Shown: in pieces, positions 31,278 to 42,205 of the stretch
Numbering within the stretch: position 1 is the first letter of the stretch
Layout of the letters: each line of letters begins with the position of its first letter
Assembly (NCBI RefSeq): GCF_024362695.1
Contig: NC_065424.1
Coordinates: 1,896,786 to 1,960,785 of the forward strand
DNA length: 64,000 nt
Origin: Pectinophora gossypiella
Taxonomy: Eukaryota; Arthropoda; Insecta; Lepidoptera; Gelechiidae
Direction: 5' to 3'
Position numbers and translations under genes: made by a program
Notes under the pieces: model-generated
Told to the model about the DNA's origin: nothing
Seen by the model: only the letters and a program-made list of their open reading frames with translations
Database searches by the model: none

Positions 31278-31605
31278 TGTACACGAGCCGTGTTGGCCTA
31301 GTTAGAAGAACGCTTAACTCTCATTGGGAGAAGGCAGGTATGTCGCAGGTTCAAACACAGACCTAAACTAACGATTTTCGAATTCATGTTTGGATCTTAA
31401 AAGATATCAATCATGTGCTCAACAGTCATGTAAAACTTTGTGAGGAAACCCGAGAAGTTTGTTTTTGGATGTAAGTATCTGAGCTAACTAGTAGATTTTG
31501 TTTTCCCTTTGGGTTGGGACAGGGAGTGGGTTTTGTAAACAAAATCGTACCTGTCAAATCTTCTGGTTAGGTAAGCGGAACCCGTGAGAACGGAATAATA
31601 ATTAT
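31278..31605 (+). repeat. SINE-D, diverged full copy
   Basis: Plus copy: head GAGCCGTGTTGGCCTAGTTA, TTCGAATTCATGTTTGGATC, then AATCTTCTGGTTAGGTAAGC and GTGAGAACGGAATAATAATT. Confidence 0.75.
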
Positions 31606-31609
31606 GGAG

Positions 31610-31990
31610 ATGCTGATTACTTAAGTATACAAGACAAGTTTTTGCAGGAATTATGTTAGTGACAGCCTAATTAATTAAACTCAGTGACGCGAAATTAATT
31701 GAATGCACAAATTGCAACGCGTCTGCCAGTACCCATTATGTGACATTTCATGCGACCCAATTTCATAAGTGGGTAATGAAAACCCGCGGTTTATTTTGAT
31801 TTTAATTGAATGCGTCTACCTAACATTTATGGACGCCTGGTACCAACAGGGCGGTCGTTTTTCACACGTCATGTTTCCCTTTTCCGTACAGGAAGCAATT
31901 AGGCCGTGAAGCACTTTGAAGCTAAGATCTTTATAATTTTTGCACTCCTGGTACAAATGGAAATTTCACTTTGAGGGGAAAACCATTGAA
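31610..31990. other. No gene seen
   Basis: No exon or repeat recognised. Confidence 0.4.
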
Positions 31991-31994
31991 GAAA

Positions 31995-32285
31995 AGCTCG
32001 GTGGCGCAGCGGTAAACACGCTCGGTCTGCGATTGTTGAAGTTAAGCAACTTTCGCAAAGGCCGGTCATAGGATAGGTGACCACAAAAAAAAGTTTTCAT
32101 CTCGAGCTCCTCCGTGCTTCGGAAGGCACGTTAAGCTGTTGGTCCCGGCTGCATTGGCAGTCGTTAATAACCACCAATCCGCACTGGGCCCGCGTGGTGG
32201 TTTATGGCCCGATCTCCCTGTCCATCCATCCGTAGGAAAGGCCCGTACCCCAGCAGTGGGGACGTTAATGGGCTAGTGATGATGA
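31995..32285 (+). repeat. SINE-C, full length
   Basis: The best view of the head: AGCTCGGTGGCGCAGCGGTA (box A-like), GCGATTGTTGAAGTTAAGCA, GGCCGGTCATAGGATAGGTG, then the core CCGTGCTTCGGAAGGCACGT and the 3' half to AGCAGTGGGGACGTTAATGG. Confidence 0.92.
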
Positions 32286-32289
32286 ATGT

Positions 32290-32935
32290 TAATATGGAAA
32301 AAACAGTTAAAAATAAAATGTTAAGAAAAACTGACTTATCGTTGAAGCGTAACAAAAATGATTCGGAAACCACTTTTGTACCTAAGAGATTTTTAGGTAG
32401 GTACCCACAGACTTATTTTATCTGTAAGTGCAAAATAATTTTAAGAAAAGTAAACTCGCTAAAAAGTTAGACGGTTTCAAATTAGCGTAAACCCCAGACG
32501 TTGTTGAGCATGATGGATAGGCACTTATTCGTGTTTTGTTCTACTTTTATAATTTAATAAAATCATACATTAATACTTAACGGCAGTTTGAATGGAAATG
32601 TAATTTTGTAAGTAATAAAGAAAATAAATATTCATGTACATACAAGGAACGAAACCTTTGTTTAAAAACTGAAAGCAGGCTTTCATTTCGTAAAAGCTTT
32701 CTTTGTGCCCTCTAGGCCCTGTAGGTTCTTACAAAAAGCGAGGCCATCAATAACTAATGTTTGCTGAACTCACCTGTTCGCCCCGACGATGTGCAAACAC
32801 CCTATTTTTATTTTTTTATTAATATCCCTGTTTTGCCACCCGATCCTTAGCACTCTCACAACCTAGTTTCATTTTAAATATGGAACAATGTCATAGTGAC
32901 GTCCACAACGCGTTCCCGGTTAAAATTTTCGAATA
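32290..32935. other. No gene seen
   Basis: AT-rich with no recognisable exon. Confidence 0.4.
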
Positions 32936-33130
32936 TCGATTGTGATTAAAAGGAAATTAGTTGAGGTTTTTATTGATATTCCGATTTTATTCGACTCGAT
33001 GCGACAGTCGGGGGTTAAATCGATCGATTAGCGACCCGAGCGACGGGCGCGCGTTGCCGCGGTGGACTGAAGTCGAGCTGGCTCGCTCCCGGCGCTTTCC
33101 TTTCAGTGTTGCCAACGGAGAAAATAATTT
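32936..33130. promoter_or_regulatory. GC/CpG-rich island, promoter-like
   Basis: The stretch from about 32995 to 33120 is clearly richer in CG dinucleotides (GACCCGAGCGACGGGCGCGC) than anything within several kilobases. AATATCGATTGTG lies at its left edge. No exon can be tied to it. It could be a promoter, a noncoding first exon or an unclassified element. Confidence 0.3.
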
Positions 33131-33589
33131 CCCACTATACGTAATTCTGAAGCTGTGTCAGGCCTACAACACGTTCCCTTTCTCGACAATTTAAGATCAA
33201 TATAAGCATCAAATTACTTGGGATGGTACTTAAAGTTTACAACTTACCGGTGCTAAGCTAATTCCAAAGTCGTTGTTAGGTTCAAAATCAATAAACTGCC
33301 AACTTACTGTATTACACTCGTAAACACCGTTAAGATTGTTTCGTTTGATTGTGAAACTTGCATATTTCGATGGCATATTTTGATAGCCAACGGTTATCGT
33401 ACGATAATAAGCAATGTTTGGGAGAATTACTTCAGTACTTTGTTATTGGTGGAGCTCTAAGAACTAAGAAGTTAAAAAATACATACCGTCATCTTTAAGT
33501 AAAAATCTAGTAAGCGCCTTTTGAAAAATCACATTCTGATGTCAGTTTCTTCAACAAAACCTAGATTTCTTTCAATTAATTTCAATCCA

Positions 33590-33765
33590 GTAGACTGACG
33601 ACGATATAATTACGAGTATGTCGTTTTGTCGATTGGTAGTAATATATGAACCCGAATAAGTCATATCGTCCTGTCAAAATACGAACAAAATCACGTGCCA
33701 CGCATGTTAGGGAAAAGAACAAACTTATTAAATCGATTTCGACAAAATTGATTGTCACTTTGCGC
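33590..33765 (+). repeat. Repeat family O
   Basis: Shares GATTTTGTTCGTATTTTGAC-type sequence and the GTGCCACGCATGTTAGGGAA block with 38690-38830 in the opposite orientation. The class is unknown. Confidence 0.6.
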
Positions 33766-33782
33766 ATATGCAGCCGCTAATA

Positions 33783-34070
33783 TGCAGCTTCCGTGGACTA
33801 GTGGTTAGAGCATTAGGCTCACGATCTGGAGGTCCGGGTTCGATTTCCGATGGGAGACATGGTCGAAATCACTTTGTGAAACTGTCCTTTGTTTGGTAAA
33901 AGTAAGATGATTCCGTGCTTCGGAGGGCACGTTAAGCCGTTGATAAAAACATTTCCACCAACCCGCATTGGAGCAGCGTGGTGGAGTATGCTCTATACCC
34001 CCTCCGGTTGATTGAGGGGAGGCCTGTGCCCAGCAGTGGGACGTGTATAGGGTGTTTATGTTATGATTAT
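33783..34070 (+). repeat. SINE-B with internal deletion
   Basis: Complete head (TTCCGTGGACTAGTGGTTAG, box B GGGTTCGATTTCC). About 40 bases before the core are missing, as is the GGTCCCGGCTATTAGCC segment. The 3' end is intact. Confidence 0.88.
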
Positions 34071-34079
34071 GACAATGTT

Positions 34080-34850
34080 ATGCGCATATTAGCCCACAAA
34101 AATAAAAATAAAATAGAGACCACAAAGTACCTGGATTTAAACTAGCTTGTCTTTTGCAAACTTTTCTTAAAAAGAATCATATCCTAGGTTTTCACTGTAT
34201 AAAGTGACGATACATAGTTATGCCCGTATTCCTATTGGGGTGGGCAGAGCTGCTAATCAGAAAGACAACCTGCAGCCACTACTAATATTCGTCTTAAAAA
34301 CATTTAATCATAAAAAGTCGGAACATCTTGCAAGTTTATGTATCGTATGGATTACCAGAAAAATATTTAGGAAAAAGTTTTAGGAACGGGAAATTTACAG
34401 TGGGTATTTCTTTATTTGAGTATATTTCTAATTTGATTTAGTTTTAACTTAATTTAATTTTACTATTTTGTTTTATTGATTTTGGAATTTTTAATTTTTG
34501 AATTTTAATTTTAATTTTATAATTGCTAATACGAATATGGGTTACATGCCTGAAATAAAATGATTTTATTTATTTATTTTTATTTATTAAGTCACTGTGG
34601 TCCTGAAGTACACACGCTTGCTTTTCAATCGGAGAGCACCGCGCGCCGATTCGAACCCGGACTTGCACAATACAATACAAAAACACTTTATTGCACTTGA
34701 ACCAATGAGTTATTAATTTATCTAAGCTGCACTTACATGTGGAGAGACTTAATAATCTAATACCCACTGTCGCGTTTCTAAAATTCGTATTTATTAATAT
34801 TTTTCTGATAATCCTCACGACAATAAACTTGCAATTGCAGGTTGCTTTTC
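34080..34850. other. No gene seen
   Basis: AT-rich. Short simple repeats such as TTATT near 34570 and a CAATACAATACAA tract near 34668. No exon. Confidence 0.45.
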
Positions 34851-34859
34851 TGATGAGTT

Positions 34860-34980
34860 TTTTACTAAATCAATTGGCTCCACCTTTATAGACGGCGATA
34901 CGGCTCACCACCTAACACGTTGGTCTAACAGAAAACTTGGTGAGGTGTGAGTACTTAGATCTTACGATGGATGTACCTCT
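34860..34980 (+). repeat. Repeat family E
   Basis: CTTTATAGACGGCGATACGG, ACACGTTGGTCTAACAGAAA and GATCTTACGATGGATGTACC. Confidence 0.8.
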
Positions 34981-35099
34981 GACTACCTTCAGTCGTGCAT
35001 TTATTTCATGTGTGACGTAATTCTGTCCACCCCAATAGGAATTACCAGCGTGTATACCTGTCTGCTCAGTAAGACTAAATCATGAAGTTACTTGATCGA

Positions 35100-35215
35100 A
35101 TTCAGTTCAAATTCAAGAATATCTTTATTCAGTAACATTACACTTTGAATCGTCAATTTTAGATGAGACGTTCCTCTCATCCGCCTAAAACTACTGCAGC
35201 TTCTCACAACCTGTA
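35100..35215 (-). repeat. Family I, internal rearrangement
   Basis: Minus: TTCAAATTCAAGAATATCTT, GAATCGTCAATTTT, then CATCCGCCTAAAACTACTGC. Confidence 0.75.
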
Positions 35216-35471
35216 TCTACGTATATTATGATATGATCTAGCAACACTGTATTGTTCAACATGAAGTCAAGATTCAGTCCGCATTTCAAACTGCTATCAA
35301 CAGCTGTACTGTGCGTTCAGGAATAGACTAGTATATACTGCATATGTAAACACGCTAATGCAAAATGCACGCACATCAAAGCTAGATCTTTCACTCAACT
35401 AAAATAGTAACACAGTAGAAAGCTTACGCGCTACACTGTCTAAACGTGTTTGAAAGACGTTTCAAACTCAT

Positions 35472-35622
35472 TCTTCTTCTATCACAGATTGTGAGATGGA
35501 TAACCAAGCGAAAGGCCCCTGACATGGCCTGGAAATGAATACTTGCTTACATCATTAAGTAGCATCCGAGACCAATGGCTTAATGTTGTGATATGTCCCC
35601 ACCAGGATTCAAACCACGTTCA
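35472..35622 (-). repeat. SINE-A, heavily decayed
   Basis: Minus pieces: ATCACAGATTGTGAGATGGA, CGAAAGGCCCCTGACATGGC and TGATATGTCCCCACCAGGAT. Confidence 0.65.
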
Positions 35623-35864
35623 AAGGCACGTCCGGGTTGGGAAGGTAGCACGTAACAAGTTATAACGCATTAGATAAGATGGATTTTTTTCTGCTAATAA
35701 AAAGTGCACGTAGATGAAAGCTAGATCTCAGACTCACCTAAAATAGTACATCACAAGTAGAAAGCTTTTGCGATAAACTGTCTTTAAATCTCTTATTATT
35801 AAACGTAACACAATATAGTATCATGCCGGTATCCCCAAAGGGGTAGACAGAGGTGTATAAATCT

Positions 35865-36060
35865 GTAGGAAGGTGAGAATGCTATGGAAGGATAATGAAT
35901 GGGAATTTGATTATTTATGGTATGAAAGGAGGATGGTTAATGAATGGGACGTAAGGCAGTTTTAAAAAGTAAGAAAGGCGAGTCTTTGGTGCGACGTCGG
36001 TCGGGTGAGAGGATTTTGGTTTTAATATAAGGTGTGTGTATAATAAAAGGAGTAAAATAT
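35865..36060 (+). pseudogene. Unknown coding fragment, arm 1 of inverted pair
   Basis: The plus frame reads VRMLWKDNEWEFDYLWYERR, then MVNEWDVRQF and a stop. The same peptide is encoded on the opposite strand at 36391-36560. I do not recognise the family. The conserved wording and several silent differences suggest a once-coding repeat. Confidence 0.5.
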
Positions 36061-36379
36061 CATCATCACCAGCCCATTAACGTCCCCACTGCTGGGGCAC
36101 GGGCCTTCCCTATGGATGGATAGGGAGATCGGGCCTTAAACCACCACGCGGGCCCAGTGCGGATTGGTGGTTATTAAAGACTGCTAATGCAGCCGGGACC
36201 AACGGCTTAACGTGCCTTCCGAAGCACGGAGGAGCTCGAGATGAAAACTTTTTTTTTTGTGGTCACCCATCCTATGACCGGCCTCTGCGAAAGTTGCTTT
36301 ACTTCAACAATCGCAAACCGAACGCGTTTACCGCTGTGCCACCGAGCTCCTCTTTACCGCTGCGCCACCGAGCTCCTCC
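36061..36379 (-). repeat. SINE-C with exact 11-bp TSD
   Basis: Minus SINE-C between two GAGTAAAATAT repeats (36050-36060 and 36380-36390). The head end is partly duplicated: ACCGCTG(T/C)GCCACCGAGCTC occurs twice. Confidence 0.93.
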
Positions 36380-36390
36380 GAGTAAAATAT

Positions 36391-36560
36391 ATCCTGTGTT
36401 ATTTCGATATCCCACAATTTTTGCCTTACGTCCCATTCATTTACCATTCTCCTTTCATACCATAAACAATCAAATTCCCATTCATTATCCTTACATAGCA
36501 TTCTCACTTTCCTACATATGTACTCCTCCACTCCTCTCCAGCTATGTTTCAGTCCCATGT
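36391..36560 (-). pseudogene. Unknown coding fragment, arm 2 of inverted pair
   Basis: The minus frame reads EEYICRKVRMLCKDNEWEFD, then CLWYERRMVNEWDVRQKLWD and IEITQDIFYS. It is open for 76 codons from 36558 down to 36328, though the last part runs into the SINE. It is Trp-rich and charged. Family unknown. Confidence 0.5.
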
Positions 36561-36744
36561 AATAAGAAGCGAGCCTTATTATTGACCGGGCACAAATCCG
36601 GGAACCAACACGATATCAATTATCTATGATGATCTATCTAAACGTAAAACGTATAAAGTCGAATTCAATGGTTAAGAGCCCTAGCCGGGATTCGAACCCG
36701 TGATATTACGACGTAATTCACACGTACTCCGACTAGAGATAGAA

Positions 36745-36857
36745 CACAACCCGCATTGGAGCAGCGTGGTGGAGTATGCGCCATAACCCCTCCGGTTGGT
36801 TGAGGGGAGGCCTGTGCCCAGCAGTGGAACGTATATAGGCTATTTATGTTATGTTAT
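36745..36857 (+). repeat. SINE-B 3' fragment
   Basis: ACAACCCGCATTGGAGCAGC to AGCAGTGGAACGTATATAGG with TATGT repeats. Confidence 0.85.
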
Positions 36858-37224
36858 GTACCTAGAGAGTTTACCAACGAAGCAAGTGGATCAGTTGACT
36901 TTTATTAGGTAGGTACTTAGAACACGGGAACAATCAAATCATCCCATAGCAAGAAATCATGCAAATTTTCCCGGAAACAAAGGTAATTTCCCCGTTTCCA
37001 TGGTGACCCCAAATCCTTTGTGCGTTTCACAAACTGAGCATAGGTACCTCCAGAGCGGCCTGTTGTGTTCCGTCACGCTCTACCTTATTTAAAGTTGTAT
37101 ATCGCTATCCCTCTCTTACCGCTGAAGTTGTGGCGAACTATTAAATTAACCTATTCCATATGGCTCTGAATTTTTAATACGTGGCCAGCACAGGGTATGT
37201 TCCTATCCTTTTCTACCCTTGTCC

Positions 37225-37567
37225 ATATCCCTAGCGTTATCCCGTGTTCACAGGGCACGCTTACCTACCTAAAGATCTTACAGGTCCGGTTTTTTAAAGA
37301 AGCGATTGCCTATCTGACCTTCCAACCCGCGAAGGGAAATCCAGCCCAATACAGGTCAGGTCACGTACCTCTGAAAAGCATTTCTCGGGAATGTGGATTT
37401 CGTCACGATGTTTACCTTCACCGCTGAGCACGTGAATCATTTATGACCCAAACATGAATTCGAAAACAAATTCGAAAATCATTGGTTTAGGCCCACGCGT
37501 ATTGGGATTTGAACCTGCGGCCTAACAGTGAGAATCAAGCGCTCTTCTAACTGGACCACTAGCTACC
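37225..37567 (-). repeat. SINE-D, full length
   Basis: Minus: TCCCTAGCGTTATCCCGTGT, TCCAACCCGCGAAGGGAAAT, GGGAATGTGGATTTCGTCAC and a head changed in the anticodon-arm region (CTAACAGTGAGAATCAAGCG). Confidence 0.85.
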
Positions 37568-37601
37568 CTTTTGTTGGCTTAAATTAGTAAATTAAAATTA
37601 T

Positions 37602-37766
37602 CATCACCAGTCCATTAACGTCCCCACTGCTGGGGCACGGGCCTTCCCTATGGATAGATAGGGAGATCGGGCCTTAAACCACCACGCGGGCCCAGTGCGG
37701 ATTGGTGGTTATTAACGACTGCTAATGCAGCCGGGACCAACGGCTTAACGTGCCTTCCGAAGCACA
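37602..37766 (-). repeat. SINE-C 3' half
   Basis: Minus: CATCACCAGTCCATTAACGT to the core complement (AACGTGCCTTCCGAAGCAC). It stops exactly at the outer edge of the conserved core. Confidence 0.88.
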
Positions 37767-38331
37767 CCTAATTAAAATAAAAATAATAATCGTTATCATT
37801 TATTTTTGGTTCAAAACTTTTATTAAATATCAAATTCGCCATCAAAGCAGATTTTACGTTAATTAAAAATATGATCAAGTAAATATTATAATTAGCGCTT
37901 ATTTTAAAAGAAAGGCTTTGACAGAAGTAGGTCGCGCCATTTGAGAAGCCGTCGTTAAAGTAAAGTACTACGATTATACGGAAAATGTTGCCAGGTGTAA
38001 ATAATTCATTATTTAGCCGCTTTTTTGCACTTACTTTCGATAAGTACTTATAAAAAATGTAGCGTTTCAGGTTCTTTTTTAACCAGCCCATTGCCAGCTA
38101 TAAAAAAGTGAATTATGGAAATTGAAATATGTAAAGACGGGATAGAACAGCGAAGGACAGACCGTACTTAGTGTTTGGGAAATTATGGCCTAAAGATAAA
38201 ATCGAACACGTCTTTAGGTAATCTTTTTACCAAAAATGTTACCGAGGCTTTTCTTTCGACGATAATTCTTACTGTAGGTAGTTTCACACGTAATTAATAC
38301 AGTTAATTTCAATAAGTACACTTATTCAGTG

Positions 38332-38420
38332 TGGGTGTGTCAGGATCGAAGCAAATGGAATTCTATAGTCTCTGCTTACCCCGGTGGGAAATAGGCGTGA
38401 GTTTATGTATGTATGTATGT
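38332..38420 (+). repeat. Family J 3' tail
   Basis: GTGTCAGGATCGAAGCAAAT to GGCGTGAGTTTATGTATGTA, ending in TATG repeats. Confidence 0.75.
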
Positions 38421-38489
38421 ACACTTATAATGCGCCAATGTCAATTTGCTATATTGGTTTTTAGATCTGAACTGAACTGTCGTTTGACG

Positions 38490-38665
38490 TGTGCTGTCAA
38501 CTTAATTCTGTCGGGTTGTTGGGCAATATAGAATTTTGGTAGGGTTTTTTAAATCTCTGCCTAAAATTGACAGGTGTTCCATAAATTTGAAGCCTGTCGA
38601 TTACCCGTCCCTTTCTTTTTCAGCGTATAAGAAAATGACAGATATAACTTAAAATAAAATTATTC
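38490..38665 (+). mobile_element. MITE family S, left end lost
   Basis: Matches the right two thirds of 50774-51008: TGCTGTCAACTTAATTCTGT, GTGTTCCATAAATTT and GATATAACTTAAAATAAAAT. Confidence 0.7.
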
Positions 38666-38689
38666 AATTTTTAAATTCAATAAATTTTG

Positions 38690-38830
38690 ACGAAATCGAT
38701 AACTTTGTTATTTCCCTAACATGCGTGCCACGTGATTTTGTTCTTATTTTGACATAACGGCATGACTTATTTCGATTCGCATATTAGCACCAATCGACAA
38801 AATAATATAATTTTATCGTCAGGATCGATA
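38690..38830 (-). repeat. Repeat family O
   Basis: Reverse copy of 33590: TTCCCTAACATGCGTGCCAC, CAATCGACAAAATAATATAA. Confidence 0.6.
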
Positions 38831-38834
38831 AAAT

Positions 38835-39985
38835 AACCGTGACAAAATTTTATCACAGTACACCATACTCATACTCATACTATTCATAAAATTTTTAAAT
38901 TTTACATGTCAAATGTCTACTTATAAATATCAAGTACCCATAGTTAATAATACATAATTATATCAGTGATGTCAACATATTATCTATCCATTACAGAACT
39001 CATCCATGTTATAAAAAGCACATTCGACAAGCCAGTCTCTTAGTTTATTCACAAACATATTAGCTCTACAGGAAATCAGCACCATTGTCGCATTTTTAGG
39101 CTCCCTCAACAGAATCTACCAAAACCAACCAGAACGGTAAATATTTGACAGCCAACTCAAAACTAATAAAGCCAGGATTATTCCGAACAAACTATAACAA
39201 TGATTCAAATGCAAATTTATGCGAAACCCTCTATTTTGTATTGTAACTAGTGCAATCATTTAATTCTGACCCTAATAAATCTCAGCACCGATTTCTTGCC
39301 AGATTGGGCACGAAATTGAACGTATGATCGCATTCGTTAGGCTTGTGGACCTAAACTTGTGACCCTTAATGAGTTATGTGATCCTGGTAGATTTATTTAT
39401 CACTTTTATTATTCTTTAAGTATTTAGATTTATTAATTATAGTAGGTATATCAATGTGAGATTACTATCTACCTACGTGGATAAGCGTCTCGTTCGGTTA
39501 TTGGTCAAAGCGATGGATACAATTCGCACCGTGGCGTGGTTCTGTGACGCGAGGACTGGTTGACGAGCGTAATACAACTGCATACATTTTGTTGGTGGCG
39601 CAACCAAGGTGTCTTAGTGAGAAAGATCCCTCAGGACTGTCGTTCCAGCGTACCTACGTTACGGATTTTACGAGCTATGATGATAACCTCTTCTTTTGCG
39701 TACCCCAATATTGCACAATACAAAAATAATGTCGGAATTTTCGCAATAGCATTTTCGCTTTTTATTAGAAAATTACCTTGGGCTCAGCTAAGACCCCGAT
39801 AAAGAAAAGGGTGACAGTAAAATTTTATATCCAACCTCGAACATATGATACGCAAAGTGGTTGCCTATAGTTATCTCTGTTTTATACATAACAATGTCGT
39901 CTTCTGGCCTGGGAACGTACAAAAAATACAGAGAACCCATTTACCGGCTTTAACCCAGACGTATTTTAAATTTAGCTTTAATAAC
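38835..39985. other. No gene identified
   Basis: The stretch from 39480 to 39700 is less AT-rich and has two overlapping open frames (up to 80 codons) without recognisable domains. A SINE-like match begins only at 39990. Confidence 0.45.
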
Positions 39986-39989
39986 ATAA

Positions 39990-40280
39990 CAGAACATAAA
40001 CAGTCTATAAACGTCCCATTGCTGGGCACAGGCCTCCCCTCAATCAACCTGAGGGGCTATGGAGCATAGTCCACCACGCTGCGCAACTGCGGGTTGGTAG
40101 AGGTGTTTTTACGGCTAATAGCCGGGACCAGCGGCTTAACGTGCCCTCCGAAGCACGGAATCATTTTTATAAACAATCGGGTGATTCAAGCCTGAAAAGT
40201 CCAAACCAAACAAAGGACAGTCTCACATAGTGATTTCGACAATGTCCCCATCGGGAATCGAACCCGGACCTCCAGATCGT
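39990..40280 (-). repeat. SINE-B, 5' truncated
   Basis: Minus: CATAAACAGTCTATAAACGT, the core complement (AACGTGCCCTCCGAAGCACG) and TTCGACAATGTCCCCATCGG. It ends within the tRNA-like head. Confidence 0.9.
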
Positions 40281-40284
40281 ACAA

Positions 40285-40960
40285 AAGAGAAGAGAAAAAG
40301 GAAGAGAGAGATACATGTATATATACATAAGTAATTTCTATTGAGGTCCTTGTCCAAGTTGTTCTCATTTACATGTAGATTAGTTTGTCGAATTAGGAGC
40401 GTGTACTCAAGACGCAGGACCGGAATAATTCTATTTGCCACTTACAAAGTTATGTACTTCTGGTACGTTTAATTACTTATTGACATGGAGCGTTTCGAGA
40501 CAGAGGTGTTCTTAAGTAGCTTTATTTAATTATTATTCAGTTTTAATATATCTTTTTACCCGACTTCGACGAAGCAAAGAAAAGGGTTATGTGTTTGACA
40601 ATTTTAAACACATTCGCCAAACTGAAAGACAGTTTGTTGGCGAAGTCATGCACTCATTACTTACTTATATCTATTACAGCAAGGTTTAAACTTAATTCTT
40701 AAATGCTACAAATCTACCAACTATTCAATATGTTCATCAAATGAGTTCAATAAAAACAACTTTAATTTAGTTTGTATATAATTATGTATGTGTGTACGCA
40801 CGTCTGTTCCCACCTAACTTCTAAACCACCAATCTGTCCTAAAAGTTTGCTATCACGGTATATGACCACGACTATCTACTAAACATAATTATTCGGAAGA
40901 GTTGTAAGAGAAATACACCTATTTTCTTGTTTTTTTTTCTTTTTTCTTATATATTGATAC
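40285..40960. other. No gene seen
   Basis: AT-rich; no exon or known repeat. Confidence 0.4.
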
Positions 40961-40969
40961 AGTTTTCAC

Positions 40970-41090
40970 CAACACAGTTGGCTCTACTATTGTAGACGGC
41001 GATACGGCTCACCGCCTATCATGTTGGTCTAACAGAAAGCTCGGTGAGGTGTGGGTACTTAGTTCATCTTGCGATGGATGTACTGAGCTT
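40970..41090 (+). repeat. Repeat family E
   Basis: ACACAGTTGGCTCTACTATT, TAGACGGCGATACGGCTCAC and TTCATCTTGCGATGGATGTA. A good full copy. Confidence 0.8.
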
Positions 41091-41107
41091 ATGTTATATA
41101 GTTATCA

Positions 41108-41372
41108 CTACATAGTATAAAACGCTAAGCGTAAAGTCGCTTCTTCTGTCCCTATATCCCTATGTACGCTTAAATTTTTAAAACTACGTAACGGATTTTG
41201 ATGCGGTTTTTTTTAATAGATAGAGTGATTCAAGAGGAAGGTTTATATGTATAATAACATCCATTAAATAGTGGAGAAATACTGTTATTTTTGAGGTTTT
41301 TAATGTGATGTAAATAATTTCATTTTTTCCTCAGCATTGCATCCGAGCGAAGCCGGGGCGGGTTGCTAGTGT
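41108..41372 (+). mobile_element. Possible non-autonomous Helitron (family K)
   Basis: Second K copy: ATCACTACATAGTATAAAAC to CGGGGCGGGTTGCTAG, then T. Here the left TC end is preceded by A and the right CTAG is followed by T, as expected for Helitron insertion into AT. Confidence 0.55.
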
Positions 41373-41448
41373 TATATAATTAAATAATTGGTGCTGATTC
41401 CTGGAGACGCCTCCTCTAACTCAAAAATCTTTCTTTTTTAATAACATA

Positions 41449-41480
41449 CAGGGTGCTAGTGACACCGTAACAAAAATAAT
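41449..41480 (+). mobile_element. MITE family F, terminal fragment
   Basis: ACAGGGTGCTAGTGACACCG and a few more bases. The rest is lost. Confidence 0.5.
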
Positions 41481-41942
41481 TTTAGAACGCTTTATTAGAC
41501 TTACTAAAACGGTGGTTGGTGTTTTTTTTAACGGTAAGGTAGTTTTTGCTGTGCCGCAATGTAAATCGAACAAAGCGAACATTCGCTAGACTATGGATAT
41601 AAGTACCTACTACCTACCTACCTACGCGTTGTTAAGCACTACCACACCCCGGACACTTCATACAAACAACCTCCTTTCACACAGACACAGAATTGTGCTG
41701 ATTATTTAATTAAAATGTTGCGGAAGTTTTACTATTAAAATGAAATTAAGTAGGTAGGTCCACAAATAAGAAAATAGATAAATAGAAGTAGGTAGGTTAT
41801 GGCCTTGTATGTGTTTTTTTATTTCCACACACAACAATTTATAATAATAACAATTACATTGACAGTTTATATAATTTTGATTTTATTTAAAAGTAGAAGG
41901 TAACCCTGTCTCTCAACCCTGTATATTGAGAAACAGAAGTAG

Positions 41943-42205
41943 CATTCTCCATGCTACTTTGTTAGGGAAAAATATGGCAGTGGTTTCCGTCTTGCCTTCC
42001 GCCCCGCAGTACTCTGTCTGACGCGAGTAGGATGGCGCCCAGAGTAGTCTATTTCAAAGCCGTACTAGGACTCCTGTCCTCCGCCTCTGAATAGTACTGA
42101 CAGTTACTGCTGCCCTCTGTCAGGTTCCAGGTTACAGTGCCTGCGACTTGCCACTTCCGTCCTGCAGTGCCACACCGTTGACCCCCATCTCTGCCTCTGC
42201 AACCG
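41943..42205 (-). repeat. Family G, 3' truncated
   Basis: Minus: CATTCTCCATGCTACTTTGT, CGCAGTACTCTGTCTGACGC, AGGACTCCTGTCCTCCGCCT and CCTCTGCAACCGTTGAGGTG. Confidence 0.8.

Noticed and set aside
31995..32090. Possible 5S rRNA gene
   Set aside because: Only the promoter-like middle part resembles 5S; the ends are missing and a SINE-C body follows.
39544..39802. Overlapping plus ORFs of 61 and 80 residues
   Set aside because: Two frames over the same bases, neither with coding character or splice signals.
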